Shown in pieces: positions 1 to 10,970 of a DNA stretch of 24,911 nucleotides (positions are counted from its first letter, which is position 1; every line of letters begins with the position of its first letter). The notes under the pieces were generated by a model. That model saw only the letters and a list, made by a program, of their open reading frames with translations, searched no databases and was not told the origin of the DNA. The translations under genes and the position numbers were made by a program. Location of the stretch: NCBI GenBank assembly GCA_020650975.1, contig JAIPMN010013088.1, forward strand, positions 1 through 24,911, read 5' to 3'. Origin of the DNA: Apostichopus californicus (taxonomy: Eukaryota; Echinodermata; Holothuroidea; Aspidochirotida; Stichopodidae).

Positions 1-621
1 ATATGTATATAAGGATATGGTTGGCAGTGGTGATTGGATGAGAGGCAAGAGGGGAGGATACAAATATACACAAAAATGAACTAGTACAGTAGCAAGTTAG
101 GGATCCAAAGTTTATGTTTCTGTCCTCTGTTTCCTGGTGTATCTGATAAATATTCGAAAAGACCGTTGGTTTACATTCTTGATACTTACCAGCTGTTTAA
201 ATAAATTTAAAAAAATTTAAAAAATTGATTTACTTATTTAAATGACTGTCGATGTTTAAAGGAAAGGTTGAATTTAGGTTGAATTCAATTGATTTCTTTC
301 TTTTTCTAACATCATGCATATTTTATACAGTGGTCCACTTTGTGTAATTTTGCTTATTTAAATATAGGGTATGTGAAGTTTGAAAATACATGAAGAATTC
401 TACAGTGAACCTGGACATATCTCTCTGTTATTATCATGAACTATATATAATCATTGCTCTTTTGCAAATTTGTTTCTTCTTTTTCCTTCATTTTGGTTTG
501 AATTCCATTTAAATATCACCTAGAAGCTCAAACATCAATAAATATAGTTACGACATAACTCAGATGTTTAATTTTGATTGAATTTTATATATGTCAAATT
601 TTATATCAACTTTCAATTTAG
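1..621 (+). other. RAD50 intron (5' part outside window)
   Basis: AT-rich sequence before the first recognised acceptor, with no coding match on either strand and no clear repeat. An upstream RAD50 exon should lie to the left of the window. Confidence 0.6.
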
Positions 622-909
622 CAACAAAATCGAGACCGAATGGAGTTGGACAGGAAGAGGACTCTGACGATGGACACAGACATAAGAATTCAAGAAGCGA
701 AAAATAGACCAGAGTTTGCACTCTACCGTCAACTCAAGATTGAGGAGGAGAAACTAAACGACTTCAAGAGAAACATCGTCTCCAAGAAATTCACATACAA
801 GGGAACTCTCTCTGAACTGACCAAGACGATAGCTGAGAGACGGGCAGAGTATCTGAAATCGCAGAAGATCGTCCACAAGGAGTCGAGAGACAATGCCATC
901 AATTTAATG
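622..909 (+). CDS. RAD50: RAD50 exon (coiled-coil segment)
   Basis: Acceptor tttag before 622 and donor gtagga after 909; 96 whole codons, both ends phase 0. It encodes a charged K/E/R-rich helix typical of the returning coiled-coil arm. The open frame runs past the donor to a stop near 1017, but those extra residues are intronic. Confidence 0.85.
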
Positions 910-3900
910 GTAGGATACTTGAAATTTCTGTACCTAGATATATTAAGATCACTTCCCTATCATGGGCAGTGTATGGCCTACATGTGTGTATTTTGTTTAA
1001 TAGCATTATCTCTGTGAAAGTTTTAGCTACAAGTCAATTTTGACGAATTGTATAATAAGACTGTAAACCTTTAACTTAACTTTTACTTGAAACATAATCT
1101 ACTTTAATAATAGTTTAATATCCTCTGTGTCTATGTTTGTATTTCTTTGCAGACCATGAGAGATGTTACACATGACTTGGAGCAATATAGGAATGCTTTG
1201 GATGAGTAAGTGAACCAACATCAAAGATTTCATATTAAATATTTTGTTTCATAATTAAATTAAGTAATGACAATAAATATTTGTCAAAATAAATAGAGCA
1301 TTATAATTTTAAAAAAAAAATCTAGATTGTTTTTCCCTTCCGAATTGCAGCTTATTCTGTGTATGAATAATGTTTTTTTTTTTTTTTACATATAATAAAT
1401 TTCCACTTAAACCTTGATGGAATTTTTTCAAGGACTGAAAACTTTATACCAGTCCTCAAATATTTGTGCCTTTTTTGCAATGTTTACCGTTATACACCCC
1501 GCCAGTCCATTGAGCTGGTGAGGACTTCACCAGGGTACTTTCTTAAAAGCCAGATGAATGTGGCATGAAGTAGGCTTTTAGAAGGTGACCCCAACAGTTT
1601 GCAAAAACAGGCCTTCCTCTGTGCGATTGTGACTGCAGTTGCCTTGTGCATGTAAAGTACATGCTTTGACTACTTATACCTATAATTTAGAGTGAGTGCC
1701 TAGGCCTATCCCTCTCCGCCCTATCCCCTTCACTTTATGAACAGTATACTCTGTACCCAGCTTTCATAACTTGTACAATGTGTTAGGGTTTGTTTTACCG
1801 TACTATACTCAAGATTTTACATTAAATGTCTCCACAGAGCGATAGTGAAGTTCCACAGGATGAAATTATTGGAAGTAAATGAAGAAATTCAGCGATTATG
1901 GGTGAAGACCTACCAAGGAAACGGTAAACTTTTGCTCTTTTGTTCTTTTTTGGTCTATATATACAGTAGTTACGCCACTCTTGAAATTATACACAAATTA
2001 CTGGAGGTACAACTGTATGTATTCTAACTACAGAAAATTCAAAAATTTGTACCTATATATAATCTAACCTTTGTGAGAGAACATCTACACCAGTAACAAT
2101 TAAGCTAGGATTTCAAGATTCCCACTATTCAAGATATTTTTTTTTTAGCTGGGGCACTTAATTCAGTAGGCACAGTGGGCGAGGGGGGGGGGGGGAGTAG
2201 GGGAGACAGGGTCAAGCTATGACAGTACCCTCCTGTCTTGTGAGTGTAAAGGACCAGGTGGTTAGCAAAGTGTGATAGGTGCCATTCATGGGGGCGGGGG
2301 TCAGGGGGGGTTAGAGGTTCAGTATGGCAAGAGAAGAGAGAACTCAAGGTTTTTTCTTTTATGTATGTTAGTAGACTTTGTGTACGAACCACTTTGTGAA
2401 TGGTCCTCACCAACAACTTTTCCAGGTTTCTTACCCTCAACTTCAGGGAGATTTGGAGGGTCAAAATTGCAAATTAAACTTGTGCATATCCCTAAGTGAG
2501 GAAGTGGGATATGGTCTGTTTAACCATACCTCGGCCTCCTATTCCAGTCATTGTCCTTGATTATAACCCTTTCTGAAAGTTATCAGCATTTTTATCCTCA
2601 CTATTTTCTCTCAATTATGACTTTTAGACTTACGCATGCACAGTCTCTCTTAATTACCAGTGCAGTACTTCAGTGTTTTTTAAAAGTGCGTCATGCTCAT
2701 GCCATGTGTACAATGACAGGTTAATGGAAGGTTATAAGTATCTCTTTGAATTCAAAAGTATGCAAAAAGAATTTGTGATCTTCCTCCTACGTAAAAGGTA
2801 CTCTAAACGTTTTTGGGGACTCAAAGCTTGTTCTTAACCTAATACTGCAATGTGCATTTGTTTTCATCGCATCATCGTCTACAGTTATATTTTCTTAATT
2901 TTTATTTTTATTTCTATTTTTAACAGATATTGATTCTATAAACATTGAAGCTGATGTTGACAAGGGAGATGGACGACGAGCTTACAATTACAGGGTGAGT
3001 TTATCTGAGTATAAAATCTGTCAATTTCTGTCTTGAAAGAATAAAAGAGCCTCCTGAAGCCAATTATGCTAATCCCCATGAATTGTTTTGTTTGGAATTT
3101 CCTGCAATAGATACATAATTATCTGCATGCATTATTCATGTCATTCCTCATCCGTTACGGTTTTTGAGATGTTACAAGATGCGGTCAACTGGGAAAATAG
3201 GTTTGGGAGTGCAGCTAGGGGCCGGGTTAGGTGGGGTGGGAGAGGAAGGATTATGGGTGTTCGATCACCTGTGCCCAAAGGGGGATGCTCATCCATTACG
3301 AAGGAAAGAAAATGTCCTTATAGTGCTAGTGTACAACCTCATTATAGACTGTGTATCAGTACTCAGGTATATGGCATATAACTTCATTAGTATCGCCATT
3401 CATGAATTTAAATAAAAATGATGTCATATCTGTTGAATCACAATGCAAGACTATTAACAAAACTGTAAAAGATGCAGCTTGGAAACTAGGTTTGGGGGTG
3501 CAGATAGGGGCCGTGGTAGGTGGGATTGGAGAGGGAGGATTGGGGGATGCTTTTTCGCCTGGGCGGAACGGTCCTTGAGTAATGTCATCCTGATATATAA
3601 TTGCTCCTACGCCCATTTACGAGTTTGTCTTTATTTTTATTTCATTTAGGTTGAAATGGTGAAAGGGAAGAAGAGGATGAACATGAGAGAACGATGCAGT
3701 ATGGGACAGAAGGTTGGTCTAAAATTATTTATTTTATTAATGCAAAGATAAAGAAAGAAAAGATACTAGAAGAAACCAGACTTTGTTGTAAAATTTCACA
3801 AATATTTTCATTGTAAAAAATGAAGAATGTATAAGTGTAACCTAACAGGATGACTGTACAGGTACAAAATTGATTTTGATACTTAAAAGACCTTTCAAAC

Positions 3901-5995
3901 CAGTTGATATCCGTCCAGGTTTGAGATTCTGATAAAGTCGCTATTTACTTCTTTAGAAATGGTCCACCCTTTAAAACATTACTAGCTACTCATTAAAGTC
4001 AGAGTGATATGGACTACGTAGTCTAGCTTATAGATTACATCCAGCGTACTAGATTACAACTTTAACATTAAAATTTGGTTTTCTGAATTCTTAATCTTGT
4101 TTTGACTTTTTTTAATTTTTATGCTGGAATATTCTATGACTCTATGACATTATTGAACATACTGCTGTTATAAATATCTTGACCTCATATATGATCATAT
4201 GGTGTCAGTCCTGAGTTGTAACAATCAAAATGCACTGTTTTTTTTGTAACTCACCATTTTGCTTTTAACTTCAATTGATTTATTATTGAGTTGACTAAAC
4301 ACATGTTTCTTTGTTTTTTCTTTCTTCTGAGTAGGTACTTGCATCTCTTATCATCAGGATAGCCCTAGCCAGGATCTTCGGGGGATCATGTGGAGTATTA
4401 GCTCTAGATGAGCCAACCACCAATCTGGATGAGCCAAACGTCAGGGCTCTGGCGACGGCCCTCAAGAGGTAGGGTTATATGTAACAGATATCCTCATAAT
4501 ATTATGCATAATAACTTCAGTTTCCAAGCTTACCCAATCTCCTCATAACATTTTAATCTACCTTGCATCATGCATATTCATGTTTTGGTTTGGTAATGCT
4601 ATTGTTTGCATTATACCCACCTTCCTGCTCCTCAGCTCTTCCCTAGTCACCTCATAAACTCTTCATAACAGTTTTCATCTACCTTGCTTCATGCATATTC
4701 ATGTTTTGTTTGGTAATGCTATTGTTTGCATTCTACCCACCTTCCTGCTCCTCAGCTCTTACCTATAGTCACCTCATAAACTCTTCATAACAGTTTTCAT
4801 CTACCTTGTATCATGCATATTCATGCTTTGTTTTGTAATGCTAATTTTGCATTCTATCTACCCTTCTGCTCCTCTCTTACCTGTCTTCTCACAATTCTTG
4901 CACTCCCTTTGACTAATCCACCATTTTTTACTATGGCAGACTACCTATAGTTATACTTCTCAATTAACACAAGTATTTAGATATGGATAGGACGTGAACA
5001 TTCCTTCATCTCCTATACTCATCATACAGCTCTTAATTCAATGTCAACATAAATATGTCTGCATCTTATCACAATAACGCGTCTTCTTAACCTTCATCCC
5101 TCCTCCCACCCCCCCCCCTCTACAAGCAGTTCTTTTGTATCAAAAAGGTTATCCCTATGTCCATATCCCCAACCACTACTAATATATCTGTTGTTGCTTC
5201 CACTACCCGTTCCATATAATATGTTGATAGAATACTTATCTTGTTTGTTTCTTCTTCATTACAGTATCATTACAGAGTGTGCCAGCCAATCAAATTTCCA
5301 ACTCGTGATCATCAGCCACAACGAAACATTTGTTGATATTTTGGCCAGAGACTACGGCAAACATTGCTATCGGGTTACCAGAGATCACCAGTAAGCAATC
5401 AAGTTAATACTAAGTGCTTATTTTCAAGTTCCTCTTTATTGCTAGCCTCCCCTCCCCCCATCCCTCAACTTCCTTGCAAGGTTCTAAATCCTTTAAAGTA
5501 TAAATTATTGAGTAAACTCATACCAAATTAAATGTTTTAGTGAAAAGGGTACATAGTTAATATTATAAAAGTGCAGCTAGCAAAATAGTAGCAACTTAAT
5601 ATCAGAATACTTTAAATGGTTTTGTCAGAGAGGAATTATCAACAGGATGCATGGGCAGGGATGGAGGGATGGTGGTGGGAAGGGGGGGGGGGTAGCCGAG
5701 GGGAGGAGAAGGTTGAAAAGGTGCCACTGGCTTTCTAATTACTGACTTATTTTTGAGGAGAACATTTCATTTAAGCAGGAGTTCATAATTTCAATATCTC
5801 TCAAGTTTTCTTCAAATATACCTGATATATATTTGACCATATTTTCATTTCGTGTGTTATTGCAGCAAACACTCCGTGGTTATGAAATACGACACAGAAT
5901 TTCTTCAACTGCCTTCCATATTGATGTTGGAGAGTATCCAGAAACAGTTTTCAGAACAAGACAGGAAGGCTAGGTACTTCCAAAATGGTCACTGA
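622..5995 (+). CDS. RAD50: RAD50-family DNA repair ATPase, C-terminal part (8 exons; 5' exons outside window)
   Basis: Join 622-909, 1153-1205, 1838-1923, 2927-2994, 3650-3712, 4335-4468, 5265-5390, 5866-5995: 948 nt, 315 residues plus TGA. RAD50 is the SMC-like ATPase of the MRE11-RAD50-NBS1 complex, which tethers and processes DNA double-strand breaks in the nucleus. Residues of this fragment: about 1-120 are charged, heptad-like coiled coil; about 115-140 match the family's conserved exit from the coil (AIVKFHRMK, then [10 protein letters not shown]); ABC signature CSMGQK 181-186; Walker B VLALDE 207-212; D-loop NLD 216-218; H-loop IISHNE with His249. All junctions are GT-AG and in frame. 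Walker A, the zinc hook and the first coil must lie upstream. Odd: the signature reads RERCSMGQK where RAD50 usually has RGRCSAGQK, and AETFCLNCG is replaced by ARIFGGSCG. It could be a fast-evolving orthologue or a RAD50-like paralogue. Confidence 0.92.
1153..1205 (+). CDS. RAD50: RAD50 exon (coiled coil, 53 nt)
   Basis: Acceptor tttgcag, donor gtaagt; starts in phase 0 and leaves 2 nt. Encodes [17 protein letters not shown], continuing the coil toward the ATPase head. Confidence 0.85.
1206..1837 (+). other. RAD50 intron
   Basis: Contains A and T homopolymers (about 1311-1320 and 1373-1387) and a 7-bp stem, CTGGTGA/TCACCAG, near 1515-1533. Nothing coding was seen. Confidence 0.6.
1838..1923 (+). 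CDS. RAD50: RAD50 exon (coil-to-head junction)
   Basis: Acceptor tccacag, donor gtaaac; completes a split Glu codon, then encodes [18 protein letters not shown] and a conserved LW..TYQGN segment, the family's hallmark at the base of the coil. Leaves 1 nt. Confidence 0.92.
1924..2926 (+). other. RAD50 intron with G-rich tracts
   Basis: Holds a 13-base G run (2183-2195) and a second G-rich cluster at about 2290-2312. Open frames in both directions here are low-complexity and match no family. Confidence 0.6.
2927..2994 (+). CDS. RAD50: RAD50 exon (head domain, acidic turn and NYR strand)
   Basis: Acceptor aacag, donor gtgagt. Encodes [10 protein letters not shown], a variable acidic/basic loop and YNYR, matching the RAD50 strand leading to the signature motif. 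Ends phase 0. Confidence 0.88.
3175..3290 (+). repeat. Diverged direct duplication, copy A (RAD50 intron)
   Basis: G-rich block around 'taggtttgggagtgcag' that recurs about 295 bp downstream in the same intron. The two copies share a run of similar words with substitutions and indels. No coding match. Confidence 0.6.
3470..3571 (+). repeat. Diverged direct duplication, copy B (RAD50 intron)
   Basis: Second copy of the G-rich block ('taggtttgggggtgcagat'), about 80% similar by eye. It lies just upstream of the exon carrying the signature motif. Confidence 0.6.
3650..3712 (+). CDS. RAD50: RAD50 exon (ABC signature motif)
   Basis: Acceptor tttag, donor gttggt (weaker than consensus); 21 whole codons. 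Carries [10 protein letters not shown]. The serine, glycine, glutamine and lysine of the ABC signature are kept, but the usually constant G-R-C-S-A reads E-R-C-S-M. Confidence 0.92.
3713..4334 (+). other. RAD50 intron
   Basis: AT-rich; no exon, RNA gene or repeat recognised. Confidence 0.55.
4335..4468 (+). CDS. RAD50: RAD50 exon (Walker B and D-loop)
   Basis: Acceptor gagtag, donor gtaggg; 44 codons plus 2 nt. Carries [15 protein letters not shown], then [13 protein letters not shown] with the Walker B Asp/Glu and the D-loop, the strongest RAD50 match in the window. Confidence 0.95.
4528..4890 (+). repeat. Tandem repeat, about 121-bp unit x 3 (RAD50 intron)
   Basis: The word ctaccttg followed by 'catgcatattcatg' starts at 4558, 4679 and 4801, giving periods of 121 and 122 bp. 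The third copy is the most diverged. Pyrimidine-rich, no coding potential. Confidence 0.85.
5265..5390 (+). CDS. RAD50: RAD50 exon (H-loop)
   Basis: Acceptor ttacag, donor gtaagc. Completes a split Ser codon and encodes [17 protein letters not shown], matching the NFQLLVITHDEDFVELL pattern. The H-loop histidine is kept. Leaves 2 nt. Confidence 0.94.
5866..5995 (+). CDS. RAD50: RAD50 terminal coding exon and stop
   Basis: Acceptor attgcag; completes a His codon, encodes a 43-residue hydrophilic tail ending YFQNGH, then TGA at 5993-5995. The tail does not resemble the human C-terminus and is somewhat longer. Confidence 0.85.
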
Positions 5996-6214
5996 TAACT
6001 ATAGTGTCAGATAAGGTATGGAGTAGTGTAATATCAAGTCACACCATACTGAGTGTATAAATTAGTCAGAATTAACTTGTAGTTATGAGATTGTAAATGA
6101 AAGAGTGAGAAGAAAATTTAAAAAATTCTGCAGTGGTATATACGTGTGATTCACAAGAAGTATCGGTGAGCGTAATCAGTTATAATATATCATATGAAGC
6201 TTGAAGTACTTAGT

Positions 6215-6345
6215 GTGATAAGTGATAAATGTGGGAGGTATGAAGTAATGTAATAAGTTATGTGGGAGATATGTGTGACGGTAATGTAATAAGTAATGTG
6301 GTAAGAATGAAGTAGAGTAATAAGTTATTTGGATGAAGTGGTGGG
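6215..6345 (+). repeat. Degenerate short repeat in RAD50 3' UTR
   Basis: Three imperfect copies of a word like 'gtaatgtaataagttatgtgg', about 40 bp apart, just downstream of the RAD50 stop. Confidence 0.5.
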
Positions 6346-8826
6346 GTAAGTCATACAACGTATGAATTAGTTTTAATACATGCATCTCTGCATGGTTGAT
6401 GATTAAAGGTATGCTGTATTGGCCCGAAATATGCTAGATATTTAAATATGGTCACCTTTGGTCAAAATTCTTAAACTGTTTTTATTACAACCTTTGAGGA
6501 AATTTTCCTCATTGGGACATTCAGTCATCTTGTGTGTTCCTTAAAAATGTCTGAGAACAATTTGGAGAGTAAAGACCTCCAGGAAACTACTTTTTGAAAC
6601 TTCTAGCAATTATATAGCATGCTATAATTTGGGGCCTATACAGACTATCGTTAAGTTTCTTGTAATAATGAAGAAATAGATCGCAGTACTACAGTGTTGT
6701 TTTTATGATATCCTCAGTGGATCCACAGAAAAATTGGACTATTTGCTGATGCACTAGTTCACACAATGATGATGGTTTAGATTCCCAAATGAATGTACTA
6801 CTTTTATTAATTCAAGCCCTTTAAACCTTTAGTGGTGTGCAATCATGTCTTTAAAGGGTACACATATCAGTATTATTAAACACCATAAGTCTAAGTTATT
6901 TAGTGACATGAATGCCTAAGAAAGCTGGAAAAGTGATAAGCTTCAAGCTATTACATATTTGATCTACTGACTCCTATATTGTTGATGTAAGAATGTGGCA
7001 GAGGAAAAAATTGATTTTTCTTTACTGCGCCTCAGTTTGATTCAGAATTTAAAAGTTGATCTATGCATAATGAATATTAATTACAGAGTTTGCCACCACC
7101 TGTATTTATTTTACCCCGCCTGCATTTATTTGACCGACATTTTTACAATTCATTAAGCTAAAAAACCTGAATATTGTTTCCTGAATTATTTGAAAAGATA
7201 TTGACGAGTGTCGAATTGGAACCTTGAAGTTTGTCCAAGAGTAAAATGTAAAGTCTTAATTGGTAATAAGTATTATAATTTAACTGGCATTACAATTAAA
7301 TGAGTATTAACTAGTATGGATTTCTTTCTAGTAGCTAATCTAAGGTAATATTAACTAATTCTGGATGGCAAATGTTATCTTTAAATAATAGTTGTTTCTA
7401 TACAGTGAATGATACTTCTGGTTAAATGAATTGGACACGTTATATACTTTGAAGAAATAACGTCCTCTCTCATTCTTCATTGTTGAACACATTTTCATTC
7501 GCATAATCCTTAATCATTTTAATCTAACTGCATATTTAATTTAAGACGTTTTGTAGTTTGGCAACATTGCTCACCTTTTATTCCAACCTCCTTTCAGTAT
7601 TAAAATGAGAGCTAAGTTTCACTTTCCTAATCTGTTCTCACACTCAGCTCACATTTAAGTTGATTCATGAAAAGCTAGGAAACATGGTTCTTTGATATTC
7701 ACTCTCTCAGCAAACACGGATGTGCATCATGTTGTAGGATTTTAGTATCTCCACATTGGGGATAAGAGAGAAAAAAAATAACCACTGACCTCTCTTTCAC
7801 AGTATTAAAAATCAGTGTCTATAATTTTAAAGATTTGTGCTGCTTTCATATTTCCTAAAATACTGCAGTAAATGTCGAAATATTTTCAGGGGGTCATAAG
7901 AGCCAGCTGTTTGATCATGTTGAAATAAAGAAGCTTGCATATCCAATCTTATTAGCATTATAATGTTCTCGCATTGGCAAAGAATCACAGCCATTATGGT
8001 ATACTGGCTTCTGTATTAATTGAATAGCATCAATTTGTACTTTTCAGTATCTTTCTGAAATTGCTTGTTAACTTATGGACTCTTGTGATATGCAAATTAT
8101 AAGCAAAATTTTGTACCTGTATGATGCAAACAATTTGAAGGCATTCTAAACCTTGTACCTCTCTTCGCAGTATTTAAACCAGTCCCTTTTTCTTGTAATT
8201 TATGCTTTTAAAATTGAGCAGTATTTTAGGTAACCGTGTCTTTCTTATTTCAGGAGGCTGCACTGTAATCCGTTTCCACATAGTTTTAGACTTGCTTTTC
8301 TGTACTAGTTAGCAACCTTTCAGAATGTCACATTTTGTGATCATTTGTAAATGTTCTTTTCATAAATGTATTTTGATCATTTCTTTTTATAATAATGGAT
8401 GTTATCTTTGAATGTTATAGGGTTAAGGCATGTTTGTACATGGAGTGGAAGGCATACTGCTCCACAGTTAACAGAATGACAGGGTGCAAATGACTGTATT
8501 TTAACATTTTGACCTAAATGTAAATGCTTGAGAATGGTGCAAATACGGACATTTTTAAAGACTGGTGCATAACACGACAAGAGTTAAATCTCTGTGGCAC
8601 TTTTTTGATTCAAGGATCAGATGGGTGGGGTGGGGCATGGAGCATTGGTAAAGGGCACTACTGCAGTTCTAGCAAGGTTGGTAGGTAAAGGTCCTTAGTA
8701 ACTACTGTGGTAACTGAGGGCGCTATTCACCTATTTGTCAGTATCAAAAGTTAAGTCCTGTCATTGAAAACTGCATTTTTACCCAACTGGATTGATGATG
8801 TTCACGCCGGTATTTAAATTTCATTC

Positions 8827-8832
8827 AATAAA
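8827..8832 (+). terminator. Candidate poly(A) signal, + strand
   Basis: AATAAA followed within about 30-60 bp by GT-rich sequence ('gcatggtttgtac', 'gtgtatgtagtgcatttg'). It may end the RAD50 transcript. Confidence 0.4.
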
Positions 8833-8961
8833 ATTTTGTAGCATGGTTTGTACTTCCAAGTGTATGTAGTGCATTTGTATTATATGTTAATTGGATTGTA
8901 AACAAATACATTAAAATAGTAAATAAAAGAAAAGTGAAAATAAAATTACTTTGTAATAGCA

Positions 8962-8967
8962 TTTATT
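8962..8967 (-). terminator. Candidate poly(A) signal, - strand
   Basis: AATAAA read on the minus strand (TTTATT on plus). It is the most distal obvious signal for PLK4 before the facing + strand signal 130 bp away, and would give a PLK4 3' UTR of about 1.9 kb. Confidence 0.4.
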
Positions 8968-9705
8968 CCAAAGAATGTACAACAAACTTCCATTTTCTAC
9001 AAAGATTTCAAGGTATGAAGTGACAATTATCTACAAACAAGTTTTCAGCCATTTGTGTGTACAAGACAGTAACAAAAAAAAGAAAGGAAAAGTTCCATAA
9101 CTATTCACATTTTTTGAAATATCTTACAATCTAGACATCCTATTTACATATATATGTACATAGACAATTATAAGAATATTTCATTTGGGTTATTAGAAAA
9201 CTGGAAAAAACCTTTTTTCATAAATACTGGTAGACAATGAATTTTGAATGACATTTAGATTTGGTATTTGGATCCTTTTATATAGATATGATTTTCATTC
9301 AGGGGACCTCATATCATGACAATTTATAAAATGAAAAAAAATTGTTTAAGAGTGATGAAATATAAATCATACAGGCAGTTAACTCTCTTTTTTATTTTGA
9401 CAACTGGTCCTAAATTTCACCTCATGGAGACTTTTAAATACTGGGAAGAGCATCACTTGATGATGCAAGGTTCTAATCTTTCTAAAAATTTGTTTTTACC
9501 AGTTATACTGGGAGAATCACTCAAAAGCCATTGTAGTTGCCCAAAAAGTAGTAGCATCCAGTTGGGAAATTTTGTTCTATACCATGCTTTAATATCTGCT
9601 ATTGGTTTTTGTCAAGGTGGACTGCTCAAATAAGCTATGCTTCCTCAGTCCTCCTCCACCACCTTGTAAAATGTTGTACTATATTGTATATTTGCACTGT
9701 GGAAA

Positions 9706-9852
9706 AATACTCAAACTGGAATATCCTGCTTCAAAGCACTCGTACTGACAGTATGATATACCATGTTTCTAATCAGATAAAATGTTAGGAACTGCTCATA
9801 CTGCCAGTACAAGTGCTTTGAAGCATGATACGGGAGGACAGTTCAGAGTATT
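9706..9852 (-). other. Long inverted repeat / RNA hairpin in PLK4 3' UTR
   Basis: Arms 9727-9756 and 9796-9825 pair over 30 positions with a 39-nt loop. There are two mismatches on the + strand, and both become G-U pairs when read on the - strand, giving an unbroken 30-bp RNA stem in the PLK4 sense. A further short pairing, aatactc (9706-9712) with gagtatt (9846-9852), brackets it. This could be a miRNA-type precursor, a small MITE, or a 3' UTR control structure. Confidence 0.7.
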
Positions 9853-10867
9853 ATTAGCATTAGGAAATTGTCCCAACTGCCTGCTAAGTAGTAGATTTCC
9901 ATCATGAATATGCAAATATCTTAGGGGTAACAGCCAATGACTGAATTGCAAACAACCTCCTATTGGCTAATAGATTCTTCTTGACATGAATATTCATAAA
10001 GGGGAATAAAAACATAACCTGGAATAATTGAATAGCTTTTTAACCAATGCAGCTGACAAAGGGTGTATATTTCATATAAAGCTGAATTTGTTTGTTTTAG
10101 GATTTGCTCTCCCATTACTGAAGGATCATAATGTGATGTGATTTTTTATTTTCTGACAACAAGTGTAGATTTGTGTACTTCTTAGTTTTGTCTTAAAACA
10201 ACATCCTCTAACATTACACCAAAGATACTAGGAATAAGCATTCTTCTCTCACAGTAAATGTTCTTCTGTTCCCAAAGTTTAAAGGAGGAATAAACCAAAA
10301 AATTCCAGGGCATTTTTACTTTTTGTGACCAAGCTCTTTAAATAACCCCCTTGGCATGTCACAATACATGAAGATAATAGTCCCTTCATTCAAGTGATTG
10401 TTAGGGGCAGCTTCCCATCATCTTGGGAATACAGATGGCTTTGCATGTTGTTTATTTAATCTTTGCAGCAGGATTCTGAAAACTGAATGTAGCTCTGAAT
10501 TTTCCTTAAAGTTTAAAAACCTTTTTTCCACTTTCCTTTGCAATCAAGCAAAGTTACAGTTACAGGAGCAATCCCATCTACCCTAGCAAAAACAATTCAC
10601 TCAGAACGCAGCAAACCTGATCAAATGAATACTTTTGAAAGAAACGAAAAAATTTACTACGAGAAAAGTGGAAGTCCTAGAGGGAAGGGATACTAATGAA
10701 AAACTATGAAAGACCCTGAGATGACTAAAATTACTGTAACGTTTTTTGGAAGTTTTCTATTGGCTACGTCGTTAAATCGACACAATACTTGAGAGTGCGA
10801 ATAGGCAGGCAGGCAGGCAAGACAGCATACTGGAATGTCCCATCGAGTTATTGAGATAAGAGGCACC

Positions 10868-10970
10868 CTAATCCGGCGGACTGGCCTTACTCACAAACAT
10901 TTCCACAATTGTGGAAAGCTGTGACAGTTTCTCTCTTACTGTAAGCGGAAGACGATCCTGTTTACCATAG
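10868..10970 (-). CDS. PLK4: PLK4 terminal coding exon and stop
   Basis: Acceptor cattag; completes Ile, then [18 protein letters not shown] and a terminal helix, TAG at 10870-10868. It fits the YGENEKLPDYIKQKLQ helix of known PLK4, so the C-terminus is complete. Confidence 0.93.

Larger units (their letters stand above)
5996..8860 (+). other. Probable RAD50 3' UTR and downstream sequence
   Basis: 2.8 kb after the stop with no supported coding sequence on either strand. Poly(A)-like signals: ATTAAA at 6402, AATAAA at 7924 and AATAAA at 8827. Which one is used cannot be told from sequence, so the extent is uncertain. Confidence 0.45.
8945..10867 (-). other. Probable PLK4 3' UTR
   Basis: Sequence after the PLK4 stop with no coding match on either strand. 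It contains a (GCCT)n-like tetranucleotide run next to the stop (10807-10820), a 30-bp inverted repeat at 9727-9825, and poly(A)-like signals near the far end. Confidence 0.45.

Noticed and set aside
9316-9633. 105-residue + strand open frame antisense to the PLK4 3' UTR
   Set aside because: No recognisable domain, AT-rich codon use and no splice or promoter context; probably chance.
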